Position numbers and translations under genes: made by a program | Shown: piece after piece, positions 1-8,514 of the stretch | How positions within the stretch are numbered: position 1 is the stretch's first letter | Layout of the letters: the number at the start of each line of letters is the position of its first letter | NCBI GenBank assembly: GCA_963849635.1 | Contig: CAWKIA010000043.1 | Location: 1 to 25,738, forward strand | Reading direction: 5' to 3' | DNA length: 25,738 nucleotides | From: CAVRUD01 sp963849635 | Lineage (GTDB): Bacteria > Chloroflexota > Chloroflexia > Thermomicrobiales > UBA6265 | Notes under the pieces: model-generated | The model's input: the letters and a program-made list of their open reading frames with translations, nothing else | What the model was told of the DNA's origin: nothing | Database searches by the model: none

Positions 1-540
1 CGAGGGGCTGGTCCTTGGGCGATCGATCGACGACCCCTGGCGTGTCATTTCATGCCTGGTCGGCTGCGCCGAGCTGGCGAGCAGCCAGGGGGAAGCGACT
101 CGCGCCGCCCGCATCTTCGGCGCGTCGGCGGCAGCTCCGCGCTGCGTTCGAGCTCCCGCTGACGCCCGCGACCCAGGTCCTCCACGACGGTTGGGTCGCG
201 ACCGTTCGCCGGCGGCTCGGCGGCGTGGCGTTCGAGCGCGCCTGGGCGGCCGGTGCCGCCCTCCCGCATCGACGAGGCGATCGCCGAGGGACTGGCGGCG
301 GCCGAGGCGGCGAGCCGCCTGCCGAACCGCCGGCAGCCGGTTGGTCCCCTCGAGCTCTCGCCGCGCGAGCGGGAAACTCTGGCGCTGCTGGTCGCGGGGC
401 GGACGGACCGCGAGATCGCCGAAGCCCTCGGGATCAGCCGGCGGACGGCCGAGACCTATGTTTTCCGCCTGTGTGCCAAGCTCGGTGTCGAGGGCCGGAC
501 CGCCGCCGTCGCCTCCGCCTTCCGCCTCGGGCTCGTCTGA
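1..540 (+). CDS. C-terminal part of a LuxR-type HTH transcriptional regulator (5' end outside window, frame-broken)
   Basis: The last 60 or so residues form a LuxR/GerE helix-turn-helix, beginning LSPRERETLALLVAGRTDRE, continuing with the recognition-helix stretch ISRRTAETYVFRL, and ending RLGLV then TGA at 540. This domain binds promoter DNA. Upstream the protein must be read in three frames: frame 2 from base 2 to about 150 (VLGRSIDDPWRVISCL, then RAARIFGASAAA), frame 3 to about 255 (AAFELPLTPATQVLHDGW), then frame 1. That upstream part resembles the region just before the HTH of large ATPase-LuxR regulators, and the gene at 4306-6676 has the same arrangement (YGTAAALRESHGVPIWPAY before its HTH). 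It is therefore probably the tail of a second such regulator. The two frame changes are more likely base-call deletions than decay, since the HTH itself is intact. The stimulus and targets are unknown. Confidence 0.75.
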
Positions 541-594
541 CCGCTCCCCACCACGGTCACCCGTCGGGGCCCGGCCCGCGCTGGCCGCAACGCC

Positions 595-623
595 CGACAT
601 CTCGATCCGTGCCCGCGATGTCG
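595..623 (+). terminator. weak hairpin after the LuxR stop, possible terminator
   Basis: CGACATC (595-601) can pair with GATGTCG (617-623) across a 15-nt loop, and TATTT follows. It lies 55 nt after the regulator's stop codon. The stem is short, the loop long and the T-run poor, so this is only a candidate. Confidence 0.25.
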
Positions 624-785
624 TATTTCCCCGGACGCGCGCGCATCGCGCTCGCCTTACGCTCGGGCTGGGGTGCCGACGACCGACGCGGTGAGGCGAC
701 GGTCGCCCATCGACCATCCGCGGGGCGCGCGCCGGATGGCCCGCGGCTCGACTGCCGTGTCCGCTGCCCACCGAAAGGAGCATCC

Positions 786-1798
786 GTGGACGGTCACCGC
801 TTCGACGCCATCTGGTTCGCCGGTGCGCGGCCGGTGTCTCCCGCCGCGATGTCCTCGCGGGGGTCGCCGGCGCCGCCCTGGCCGCCCTGGCCGCTGCCCG
901 GGCGCGCCGCGGCCGCCTGCCTGCCGGAACAACCGGCCCTGCGCCCGACCACGCCGCCTGCTGCTCGCACTACTGCCAGCCGCACCGCGGCCGCAATCGC
1001 TGCGCTGCCTGCGCCAGCGGCATCGTCTGCGGCGACGTCTGCTGCCCGGAGGGCGCCCTCAACGCCTGCACCACGATCACCGGCCCGACGGCCTCGCACT
1101 GCTGTGCCCGGATGGGACGCTCTACGATGCATCGGAGAACGTGCCGGGTGCGCCGGTGAGGGCGACGCCTGCGCGACGAACGACGACTGCTGCTGGACAC
1201 CTGCTGCGATGGCGCCTGTTGCGCCGACGGCACGACTGCTGCGGGGGGTCTGCGGCGACGGCATCTGCTGTGGCAGCTATCTTGCGACTTCGGTGAGGAG
1301 TGCTGCGGCGGGCGAGCTGCTGCGCGCTGGGGCAGACCTGCACGGCGGACGGGCGCTGCGCCGTCCAGTGCGACGACACCGGCGACTGCCCCGGCGACGA
1401 GGTCTGCTGCGCCGGCGTCTGCACGATCTTCGAACGAGTGCGTCTGCCCGCCCGGCACCTCCGTGCGCCGAGATCTCGACCTGCCGTCAGCTTCGGCGCG
1501 CACCGTGACGACGGGGCGGCTCTGCTGCTCGTATCCCGCAGGCGTCCTTCTGCTGCGCCGACTCCTACCCGGATGCCGGACGACGGCGTGCGCCGGCTGC
1601 TGCACGCCGGGCGTCGACTGCCCGACTGCCCGGACGGGCGTCCGCTCGGCCATGAGTGGTGCCTTCCGTCTGCTTAGACCACGGCGGAATGCGGGCGATC
1701 GCTGCGCGCCCGACGACTTCAGGACGGCGGTGCGCACGCGACTGGCTGACTGCTGCTCGCTCCCGGCGAGTCGTGCGACTGGCGACGTGCCGTGCTAG
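786..1798 (+). CDS. Tat-exported cysteine-rich protein, frame-broken
   Basis: A GTG at 786 follows AAAGGAG (774-780) at good spacing and begins VDGHRFDAI. After an early frame change the protein reads VSRRDVLAGVAGAALAALAA, a twin-arginine signal (S-R-R-x-V-L plus a hydrophobic stretch). The rest is dominated by Cys and CC pairs: HAACCSHYC, NRCAACASGIVCGDVCC, GDACATNDDCC, CGDGICCGSYL, ALGQTCTADGRCAVQCDDTG, DEVCCAGVC, then SNECVCPPGTS, TGRLCCSYPAG and a final stretch ending DVPC with TAG at about 1798. These pieces lie in all three frames, with at least six switches. Many disulphides and export fit a secreted or surface protein of oxidising surroundings. Family and function are not recognised. 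Regular CxxxxxCC spacing resembles knottin-like or Cys-rich repeat modules, but that is only an impression. The end coordinate is approximate. Confidence 0.6.
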
Positions 1799-2052
1799 CG
1801 GAGCGCTGCGACGTCGCCGCGTCTGCGCGTGCTATAGCGCCTGGACGAGCCGTGGCAACCTGGACTTGCTGTAGGGCGGGACTGTCTGCCACGGGGATGT
1901 TCCTGTCTTCTGGGGACACGGCGCCGCTGCACCCTGTCGCTCGGTAAGCCTGAACTCGGACGAGCGCCTGGGAATGCGTGAAGCGGCTAGCGAGTCCGCA
2001 GTCCACGGACCGCAAGCGGCCGCTGCCTGGCCACCTGGGGATAGGAGGAAAG

Positions 2053-2762
2053 ATGTCGATCGGACCATCTGCCGCAGCGGTCGTTGCAGCGCTCCTGCTG
2101 TTCGGCGCCGTTGGTATGGGCACAGTCCGCGCCGCGCCGGGGGACCCGCCGGCGCCGACCCGCCCCGATCCGCTGCGTCGACGGTCCTCGCCGGCGACTT
2201 ACGACGGCGACGGTCTCTCCAACTACCGGGAGTGCCAGCTCGGCACCAGTCCCGTGTTGGACGACACCGACAACGACAACCTCTCCGACCCCGACGAACT
2301 GACCTTCGGCTCCAACCCGACCAACCCCAACACCGACGGCGACGCCGTCCGGGACGGCTGCGAGGTCAGGTGGAAGAACGCCTACGGCCTGCCGCTCGAC
2401 CCGGTCGTCCCCAACGCCGACAGCGACGGCGATTCGGATCCCGAACGCCATCGAATCCTGGGGCGGCACAGACCCGTACCAGCAATGACACCGACCAGGA
2501 CGTGCTGCGCGACGGCGACGAATGGAACATCGTGCCCCCGTAAGGCGGGGCCGAACCAGGGACCCGCACTTCGCCCTCGATCCCGACCGCGACGACGACG
2601 GCCTCCTCGACGGGATCGAGGTGATCTCGACCGGGACCGACCCGAACGAGTGGGATACCGACGGGGACGGGTGGTCGGACTATACCGAGGTGGTTCGACT
2701 ACGGCACCGATCCGCTCGACGCGAGCGACAAGCCGAGCGGCTACCCGCCCGACCACCCGTAG
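2053..2762 (+). CDS. Exported protein with thrombospondin type-3-like calcium-binding repeats, frame-broken
   Basis: ATG 2053 has a strong ribosome-binding site, GGAGGA (2044-2049). The N-terminus is a signal peptide: a hydrophobic stretch (AAAVVAALLLFGAVGMGTV) then RAAPGD. The mature part is a chain of Asp-rich loops of the D-x-D-x-D-G-x-x-D type: YDGDGLSNYRECQLGTSP, DTDNDNLSDPDELTFGSNP, NTDGDAVRDGCEV, NADSDGDSDP, DTDQDVLRDGDEW, DPDRDDDGLLDGIEVISTG, DTDGDGWSDYTEV. Each unit ends with a 'GTDP/GSNP'-like turn, as in bacterial TSP3 repeats that bind Ca2+ and stiffen surface proteins. The frame changes near 2445, 2550 and 2690. The last frame reads WFDYGTDPLDASDKPSGYPP and stops at 2760-2762. 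At about 235 residues it is short; no enzymatic or anchoring domain is visible, so it may be a free secreted protein. Confidence 0.7.
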
Positions 2763-3059
2763 CGATCCGACAACGGCCCCGGGAACCGGTCGGCATGGGC
2801 TCAGGTCGGCACGCCCACGACCTGAGCCCAACGCCGGGCCGATCTACCAGGGGATGCGACAGATTTCTCTGAAGATCTACAACAGTAACCGTTGAAGATG
2901 ATCGCCGGAGGCAGAGAGATGCCGAACACGGCCCCAACGGTCCCAGCCCTTTCAGGAAGTTGCTTGGATACCCAGGATGGTTCGCCCTGGGCGAAGATAG
3001 ATGGGCGGCCCTTCGCTGGCGCTCGCCATCGACTCGGCGCCTCGTCTGCCCGACATGCG
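2763..3059. other. intergenic stretch between two convergent genes
   Basis: I see no supportable gene here. The open frames that cross it lack recognisable motifs and have no ribosome-binding site. CCCAGG and CCTGGG near 2970-2990 could make a small stem, which is not enough to call a terminator. Confidence 0.4.
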
Positions 3060-3819
3060 CTACAACACCACCACCTCCAGGTTGATCTCCCCGACTATGG
3101 TGTTGATGTCGAACAGAGCATCGAGCATCCTCGTCATCGGCGGCGGTGGACGTAGGCATCGGCATCACGTTCGAAGCCGTCCACGTCGACGTCGCCAAGC
3201 ATCGTATCGGCATCGATCCGGACGCTGGCGTCTGCCGGAACGATCGAGGTCACATGCCGGCCGCCGAGTCGATCGCCGCGTCGAGATTCTGCTCCCACTC
3301 CGCCGCCGGTCAGGTCGATCTGTGATCTCGCCCGCGTTCGTCTCGACATCGAGCTCGGCGCACGTCGAGGCCACCCAGGTAGAGTTCGCTCGAACCGGTG
3401 TCGAGATCGAGCCTCTCGATGGAGCGGAACGTCCCGGAGCAAGCTGGACATGCCAGCGATTGCCGTCGTTCAACCCCGATATCGTCGAAGTCGTTGAAGT
3501 CCGGGTCGCCGAAGTCGGCCGGCTGCTGCACGTCCAGAACCCCGTTCTTCCCGTCGAGCTCGTAGTTCACCTCCGGGCGCCATTCGTCGTCGTCGAAGGT
3601 GAAGTCGCCGCGAAAGAGATCGAGTACTGCAGCCGCGGCCGGGTCGATCTTCAGACGCCGAAGTCCATGTCGAGTTTCAGCATGTACAAGATGACCACGT
3701 ACCACGATACGGGTACCTGCCCCGATGTCGAAACCAGGCCGAGTCGGACAGGCCGGTGAAGGCCAGAGATGGATGGCGCCAGGAATTGCCTGGCGGATGC
3801 AGCCAGGCTTTCCGACCAT
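3060..3819 (-). CDS. Toast-rack / LiaF-like beta-helix domain protein, frame-broken, start uncertain
   Basis: Read on the minus strand and repaired across frames, the order is KLDMDFGV, LKIDPAAAAVL, FRGDFTFDDDEWRPEVNYEL, DGKNGVLDVQQPADFGDPDF, RSIERLDLDTGSSELYLGGL, AELDVETNAGEITIDLTG, PADASVRIDADTMLGDVDVD, and finally DALFDINTIVGEINLEVVVL before a stop at 3060-3062. The pattern of short strands ending in G-E-I/V or S-E-L is typical of toast-rack (DUF4097/LiaF-like) repeats in envelope-stress proteins. Five or so frame changes are needed. No signal peptide or transmembrane segment can be read at the N-terminus, so the start near 3819 is a guess. It faces the Asp-rich repeat gene convergently and the LuxR regulator at 4306 divergently. 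A role in envelope-stress sensing is inferred from family resemblance only. Confidence 0.6.
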
Positions 3820-4300
3820 GTCCCATCGTGGCGTTGTGCAAAGTACATGTGCGGCTTTTCAATCTCGTCTTCGAATACGGTCAACGTACGGCGACCATCA
3901 GATGCTCTGGACGGTGGTCAGGATCGGCTCTGGCTCCAGAGTTACCTGTCGATGGCGAAAATATATCGTCTCGATGGCAGAAGCCGCCGGCACGGTCGCC
4001 ACGACAGGCGTCTCTCCGACCGCGCTACATCATCAAGGCATCGCCACCTCCAAGGACCTAGAGGCGTGCGATCCTTTCCTGTCTATCGCCGCTTGTCTAG
4101 GACCATCCAGGCATCCGTCCGGCTATCTTCAGTTCGGGTCTGCTTGTTCAGCGCGGACGAAGATTTCCGATCAGAGTGGGTCACCTGCAGGATGCTGCAG
4201 GACTGCTCGTCTTCAGTCAGGACAATCGAGGCCTTCTGGCCGCGGAGGCGGGACACGCCCTCTTGCGGTGCCGCAGGCCATCGCTTCGTCAGATCTCGAT
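3820..4300. other. 480-bp stretch without a recognisable gene
   Basis: Several medium open frames cross this stretch on both strands, but none has a convincing domain, start site or neighbour support. It should contain the promoters of the minus-strand toast-rack gene and the plus-strand LuxR gene. An AT-rich patch (AAAATATAT near 3958) stands out in the GC-rich background and could be part of a promoter. Residual N-terminal coding sequence of either neighbour may be hidden here by frame errors. Confidence 0.35.
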
Positions 4301-4305
4301 CGAGC

Positions 4306-6676
4306 AGCCCGCCGCCCTTGCCCGTCCCACTGACCCCGCTCATCGGCCGGTGCGTCGAGACGGCCGAACACTCATCCCCTGCTCCGGCCCCCAGAGATCC
4401 GGCTCCTCACGCTGACCGGGGGCTGATCAAGTCAGGTAGAACACGATAGCACTCCGACTTCAGACAGTGCCTGGAAGCGGTATTTGCCGACGGCGTCTGG
4501 TTTCTTCCCGCTGGCGCAGGTAACACAGCCCCGTGCGGGTGCGCATCAGCAGATACCGCCTCGCGCTCAGATTTCTCAGCGAAGCAAAGCAGCGTGCTCC
4601 TCTGGCTCGGCTTGCGACGTTTCTCTGCACCGGTCCGCGGCTTCCTGCTACATGCTCGACAATTTCCAGCAGGTGCGTGGCGGCGGGGGCGCGGGTGCAG
4701 GACCTCCTCGCCGCCTGCCCGTCACTACGATGTCCTAGTTTCTAGCCGGTGGGGCCCACGGGTCGAAGGAGGGCGGAGGACGCTGACACCGCTCCCCTTC
4801 CCGAGCCGCACCCGGCTCCCCGCCCCGCTGGAAGAGCTGACACAGAACCACGGTTTGCACTTTCATGTACCGCGCCCGAGCGGTGGATCCCAGGATTGTC
4901 CTCACCGACGATAATGCCGCCCCCGTCGCTGCGCTTTGCGCCAAGCTAGATGGCCTTCCCCTGGCGATAGAGCTAGCGGCGGCTCAAAGCAAGGTCCTCT
5001 CCCCCCGGGCGATGCTCAGCCGGATGTCCGGCCGGCTGGGTCTCCTAGGCGGCGGCGGACCGGGCCGTCCCGCCCGTCAGCAGACAATGCGGGCCGCCAT
5101 CGCCTGGAGCCATGACCTGCTCACGCCCGAGGAGCAGGTGTTGTTCCGCCGTTTGGCGGTGTTTTCGGGCGGCTTCCCGCTCGCGGGCGCCGAGGCGGTG
5201 GGCGCCGAGGAAGACGCGTCGTCTCCCCCCGTCCTCCATCTCGTTGGCGCGCTCGTGGACAAGAGCCTCCTGCGCCCGGACGACGAGGTCGACGGCGAGC
5301 GTCGCTGCTCCATGCTGGAGACGGTCCGTGATTTCGCCCTTGAACGCCTGGAGGCAAGTGGCGAGGCCGATGCGATCCGGCGGAGGCATGCCGAGTGGTG
5401 CATCGCACTGGCGGAGCAAGCCGCCGCGTCCTTCTCCGCGGTTGCTCCTGGCCCATGGGGGATCCGGCTCGGGTGGGATCTGGACAACCTCCGCGCTGCC
5501 TTCGCAACGCTCGATGCCAACGGGGACGCCGAAGCGATGCTGCATCTGAGCACCGCCCTGGAGCCATTCTGGTCGGCCTTGAGCAACGAGCGCGAGGGAT
5601 TCCGGTGGGTGACCCGCGCGATCGAGCTGAGCGGTGGCGATCCGACGCCGGCCCGTACCCGCGCCACCGTTCTGGCAGCGCGTCTGGCAACCTCCCTGTG
5701 TGATTACCCATCCGCGACCGCCTTGGCCGGGGAGAGCGTCGCCCACGCCGAAATGACGGGCGGTGTCCAGAGCCTCGCGGACGCCGTCTGTCTATTGGGC
5801 AACATTGCCCGCGGCGTTGGCGACGAGGCCTCGGCCCGCAATCGGTACGAGGACGCGCTGAGGCGCTACCGGGCGCTCGACGACCTCCCTAATGTCGCCT
5901 ACACACTGGTTCAACTCGGGAAGCTGGGTGATCTCGGCACGTTTGATCGGCCCGGAGATCCTGCTCATCAGGCCTGCGCGGTTGCGCGGTGCGAAGAGGC
6001 GCTCCAGATCTATCGGGAGTTGGAGGACACCGGCGGCCTCGCCCGAGCGGTGCACCAACTCGGCCATCTGGCCTACAGGCAGCGGGACTATCCTCGTGCC
6101 GTCCGGCTTGCGGGCGAGGCGCTTAGCCTGCGCTGGGAGCATCGCAACCTTACCGACGCCGCAACCTCCTTCGAGGACATCGCCGACATCGCCGGGATGA
6201 CGGACCATTCCGAGCTGGCTGCCCAGCTCTATGGCACGGCGGCAGCGCTCCGGGAATCGCACGGTGTGCCGATCTGGCCGGCCTATCGGGAGGCACACGA
6301 CCGCGAGGTCGACGTCACGGTGCAGGCGCTCTCGCCCAGCACCTTCGCGAACGCCTGGGCCGTCGGTCGCGCGATGGCGCTGCAAGACGCCGTGACGGAT
6401 GCACTGGCGTTCGTCCAGGCGTTTCAGGATCGGAGTTCCAGCCCGAACCCCGCGCCCGCTCCGCAGACGGCCGAGAGTGCGGCGAAGGGGCTGACACCGC
6501 GTGAGTTAGAGGTGCTGCGGCTTGTCGCGGCAGGCCACTCCAACCGGGCCATCAGCGAGGCGATGTTCGTCAGTATCCCGACGGTGAAGGGCCACGTCAC
6601 CGGGATCATGACCAAGTTGGGGCTCGATTCCCGCTCCGCCGTGACGGCCTACGTGTTCCGCCACGGCCTGGTGTAG
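4306..6676 (+). CDS. Large ATPase-LuxR (STAND/LAL-like) transcriptional regulator, 5' quarter degraded
   Basis: The gene starts with the family hallmark PPPLPVPLTPLIGR (from 4309), followed by RLLTLTG-like, FADGVWFLPLAQV, LLAACPS, DVLVSSRWGPR and LEELTQN segments in changing frames. From 4865 a single frame runs to 6676 (603 codons from the first Met): RARAVDP, then KLDGLPLAIELAAA (the STAND GLPLA motif), QQTMRAAIAWSHDLLTPEEQ, a long alpha-helical TPR-like region, and a C-terminal LuxR HTH (LTPRELEVLRLVAAGHSNRA, then IPTVKGHVTGIMTKLG). Such proteins couple NTP binding and ligand sensing to promoter activation. The P-loop expected around 4405-4450 (GxGGxGKT) cannot be read in any frame, because the bases there differ by substitutions as well as indels. 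No start codon is evident in the right frame, so the 5' end is approximate. The downstream neighbour is the riboswitch-controlled met operon, with no sign of co-transcription. Confidence 0.8.
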
Positions 6677-6844
6677 TCCTCTCTTGGCGGATATCCGTCG
6701 GGGCCACGTCGCGTCCGGTACCTCGGTCGGATCGCGCGGGGCCACGCTCGGTGGCACGTCGCGAGTCCGGTTCCACCTGCTTAATTGCCGTAATACCAAC
6801 CTTTCCAGCGGAGCGAGTCGGCCGAAATTGGCAATCGGGACCGC

Positions 6845-6873
6845 TTGACACCCATTCGGGCTGTCTGTAGATT
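6845..6873 (+). promoter_or_regulatory. sigma-70-type promoter of the metX-metY transcript
   Basis: A perfect -35 box TTGACA (6845-6850) is followed, after 17 nt, by TAGATT (6868-6873) as the -10. Transcription would start near 6880, about 20 nt before the first stem of the SAM riboswitch, which strongly supports the assignment. Confidence 0.75.
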
Positions 6874-6898
6874 GAGGTCAACAATTGAAGAGTGCTGC

Positions 6899-6997
6899 CT
6901 TATCACGAGAGGTGGGAGGGAGACGGCCCTGTGAAGCCCGGCAGCCTGCGCGCCACGCGCAAGGTGCCAATTCCGGCAGAGTGATCTGCGAGATAAG
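6899..6997 (+). ncRNA. SAM-I (S-box) riboswitch
   Basis: The closing stem P1 pairs CTTATC (6899-6904) with GATAAG (6992-6997). Inside are the conserved S-box blocks: GAGAGGTGG, GGCCCTGTGAAGCCCGGC, GCAAGGTGCCAATTCC, and the P4 stem GCAGAGTGATCTGC leading into the 3' side of P1. This aptamer binds S-adenosylmethionine. In the family, bound SAM favours a downstream terminator and lowers methionine-synthesis transcripts. Here it lies between a clear promoter and metX, with a terminator hairpin at 7016-7052, so it is a complete expression platform. Confidence 0.96.
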
Positions 6998-7015
6998 GGA
7001 ACGGCGTTAACGGCC

Positions 7016-7052
7016 GCATCCCCTGGCTCTGTCCTCTGAGGGGGATGTTTTT
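7016..7052 (+). terminator. intrinsic terminator of the SAM-I riboswitch
   Basis: CATCCCC (7017-7023) pairs with GGGGATG (7041-7047) and is followed directly by TTTTT (7048-7052). The position, 20 nt after the aptamer's P1 stem and 130 nt before metX, fits the ligand-controlled terminator of a transcriptional S-box switch. Confidence 0.85.
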
Positions 7053-7180
7053 GGTTAACCGCCGCGCTCTCGCCGTCCGCAGCATACGGAGCACCCAGCC
7101 GGTTGCTTCGGGACGAGCCTCACGGCCGCGTCCCTGGCTTCGGCTACGCTCCGGTGCGGACGGCGAGCGGAGGATTGAAC

Positions 7181-8404
7181 GTGGAGCATCCGACACCCGC
7201 CGACTTGCGGGTGAACCCGTCCGACGCCGGCCATGACACCGAGCGGCGCGGGCGTTTGCACATCGTGGCGCCGGTCAGTCCGACCGCGCCGAACGCCCCC
7301 GCCCAGCCGCGCCATCCTGAAGCGGACGGCGAGGTGCGCTACGCCGAACTGGGTCCGATCGACCTGGAGTGGGGCGGCCACCTGCAGAACATCACCCTCG
7401 CCTACCGCACCTGGGGCGAGCTCAATGCCGCCGGGGACAACGCGGTCCTCGTCCTCCACGCCCTGACCGGCGATAGCCGGGCCGGTGGCGAAGGCGGCTG
7501 GTGGGAGCCCCTCATCGGTTCCGGTCTCGCCCTGGACACCGACCGGGCCTTCGTCGTCTGCGCCAATGTCCTCGGCGGCTGCCAGGGCAGCACCGGACCA
7601 TCCTCCCTCGATCCGCTCACCGGCCGCCCCTACGCGATGCGCTTTCCCCTGATCACGATCGGCGACATCGTTGCGTCCCAGCGGCGCCTGGTCGAACGCC
7701 TCGGCATCACCAAGCTGCTCGCCATCGGGCGGCTCGATCGGCGGTTTCCAGGCGATCGAATGGGCCACTCGCCATCCGGATCTCGTCTCCGCCGTCGCCC
7801 CCCTGGCCTCCACCGGCGCCCTGGGGGCGCAGGGCATCGCGATCCACAGCGAGGTCGGCCGCCGGGCAATCATGGCCGATCCCGAATGGCGCGGTGGCGA
7901 ATACCAGAGCGAAGGCACCTCTCCGACCCAGGGACTCGCGATAGCCAGGATGGCGGCGATGGTCGCCTACCACAGCCGCGAGAGCATGGACATGCGCTTC
8001 GGGCGCAACCCCGCCACCCGGCCCAGCATCTACCCGGCCTTCGGCACCACCTTTGATGTCGAGGGGTATCTGCACTACCACGGTCAGGCGCTGGTCCGCC
8101 GCTTCGACGCCAACTCGTACCTCTACCTGACCAAAGCCATGGACCTCTACGACGTCGGTCGCGACGGCGGCGAAACCCACTGGCTCAGCCAGATCACCGC
8201 TCCGGTCCTGCTCATGGGCGTCCGCCTCCTGATGGCTTTTTCCACCGGACGCGATCCGCAATTTCGCGGACCGGCTGGCCTCCCCTTGGAAGGACGTGAC
8301 ATACGCGGAACTCGATTCTCCACACGGCCACGACGCCTTCCTCGAAGGAGTGGGACATGATGACGCCGATCATCGGTCGCTTCCTCGACCGGGTGATTGC
8401 GTAA
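7181..8404 (+). CDS. metX: Homoserine O-acetyltransferase, frame-broken
   Basis: It transfers acetyl from acetyl-CoA to homoserine, the committed cytoplasmic step towards methionine. GTG 7181 follows GGAGG (7169-7173). The alpha/beta-hydrolase core reads PIDLEWGGHLQNITLAYRTW, NAVLVLHALTGDSRAGG, CANVLGGCQGSTGPSS, then the nucleophile elbow GGSIGGFQAIEWATRHPDLV with the Ser codon at 7734-7736. Next come TRPSIYPAFGTTFDVEGYL and YLTKAMDLYDVGR. The catalytic Asp and His belong to WLFPPDAIRN and SPHGHDAFLE. The last frame ends MMTPIIGRFLDRVIA with TAA at 8402-8404. Frame changes occur near 7730, 8220 and 8350. The length (about 405 residues) is somewhat above the usual 370-390, owing to an N-terminal extension. 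It could use succinyl-CoA instead, since metX/metA substrate choice cannot be settled by eye. It heads the riboswitch-controlled transcript with metY. Confidence 0.9.
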
Positions 8405-8514
8405 GTCCACTCGATCCCATCCCACATAGGCTCTTCATACGAAGCGCGACCGTCCTGCCGGGGCCATGTCGTCCCCGGTCGATACCCCTAGTTCGAACCG
8501 TTAGGAGGACACTC

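Noticed and set aside
15..1508. A continuous 497-codon plus-strand open frame across the LuxR tail and the Cys-rich gene
   Set aside because: It is Ala/Arg/Pro-rich with no domain; it merely joins short correct stretches of two different genes in one frame, which is expected in GC-rich DNA.
970..1737. A 255-codon minus-strand open frame
   Set aside because: It lies opposite the Cys-rich gene and has biased Arg/Ser/Ala composition with no motif; the plus-strand CC pattern and Tat signal are the better explanation.
4083..4343. An 86-codon minus-strand frame with an ordinary amino-acid composition (VLTEDEQSCSILQVTHSDRK)
   Set aside because: It looked more protein-like than most shadows and I tested it mentally against transposase DDE segments, but found no motif, no ribosome-binding site, and it overlaps the LuxR N-terminus.
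8458..8478. Terminator between metX and metY
   Set aside because: The CCGGGG/CCCCGG stem has a 9-nt loop and no T-run, and the genes belong to one pathway under one riboswitch, so a terminator is not expected.
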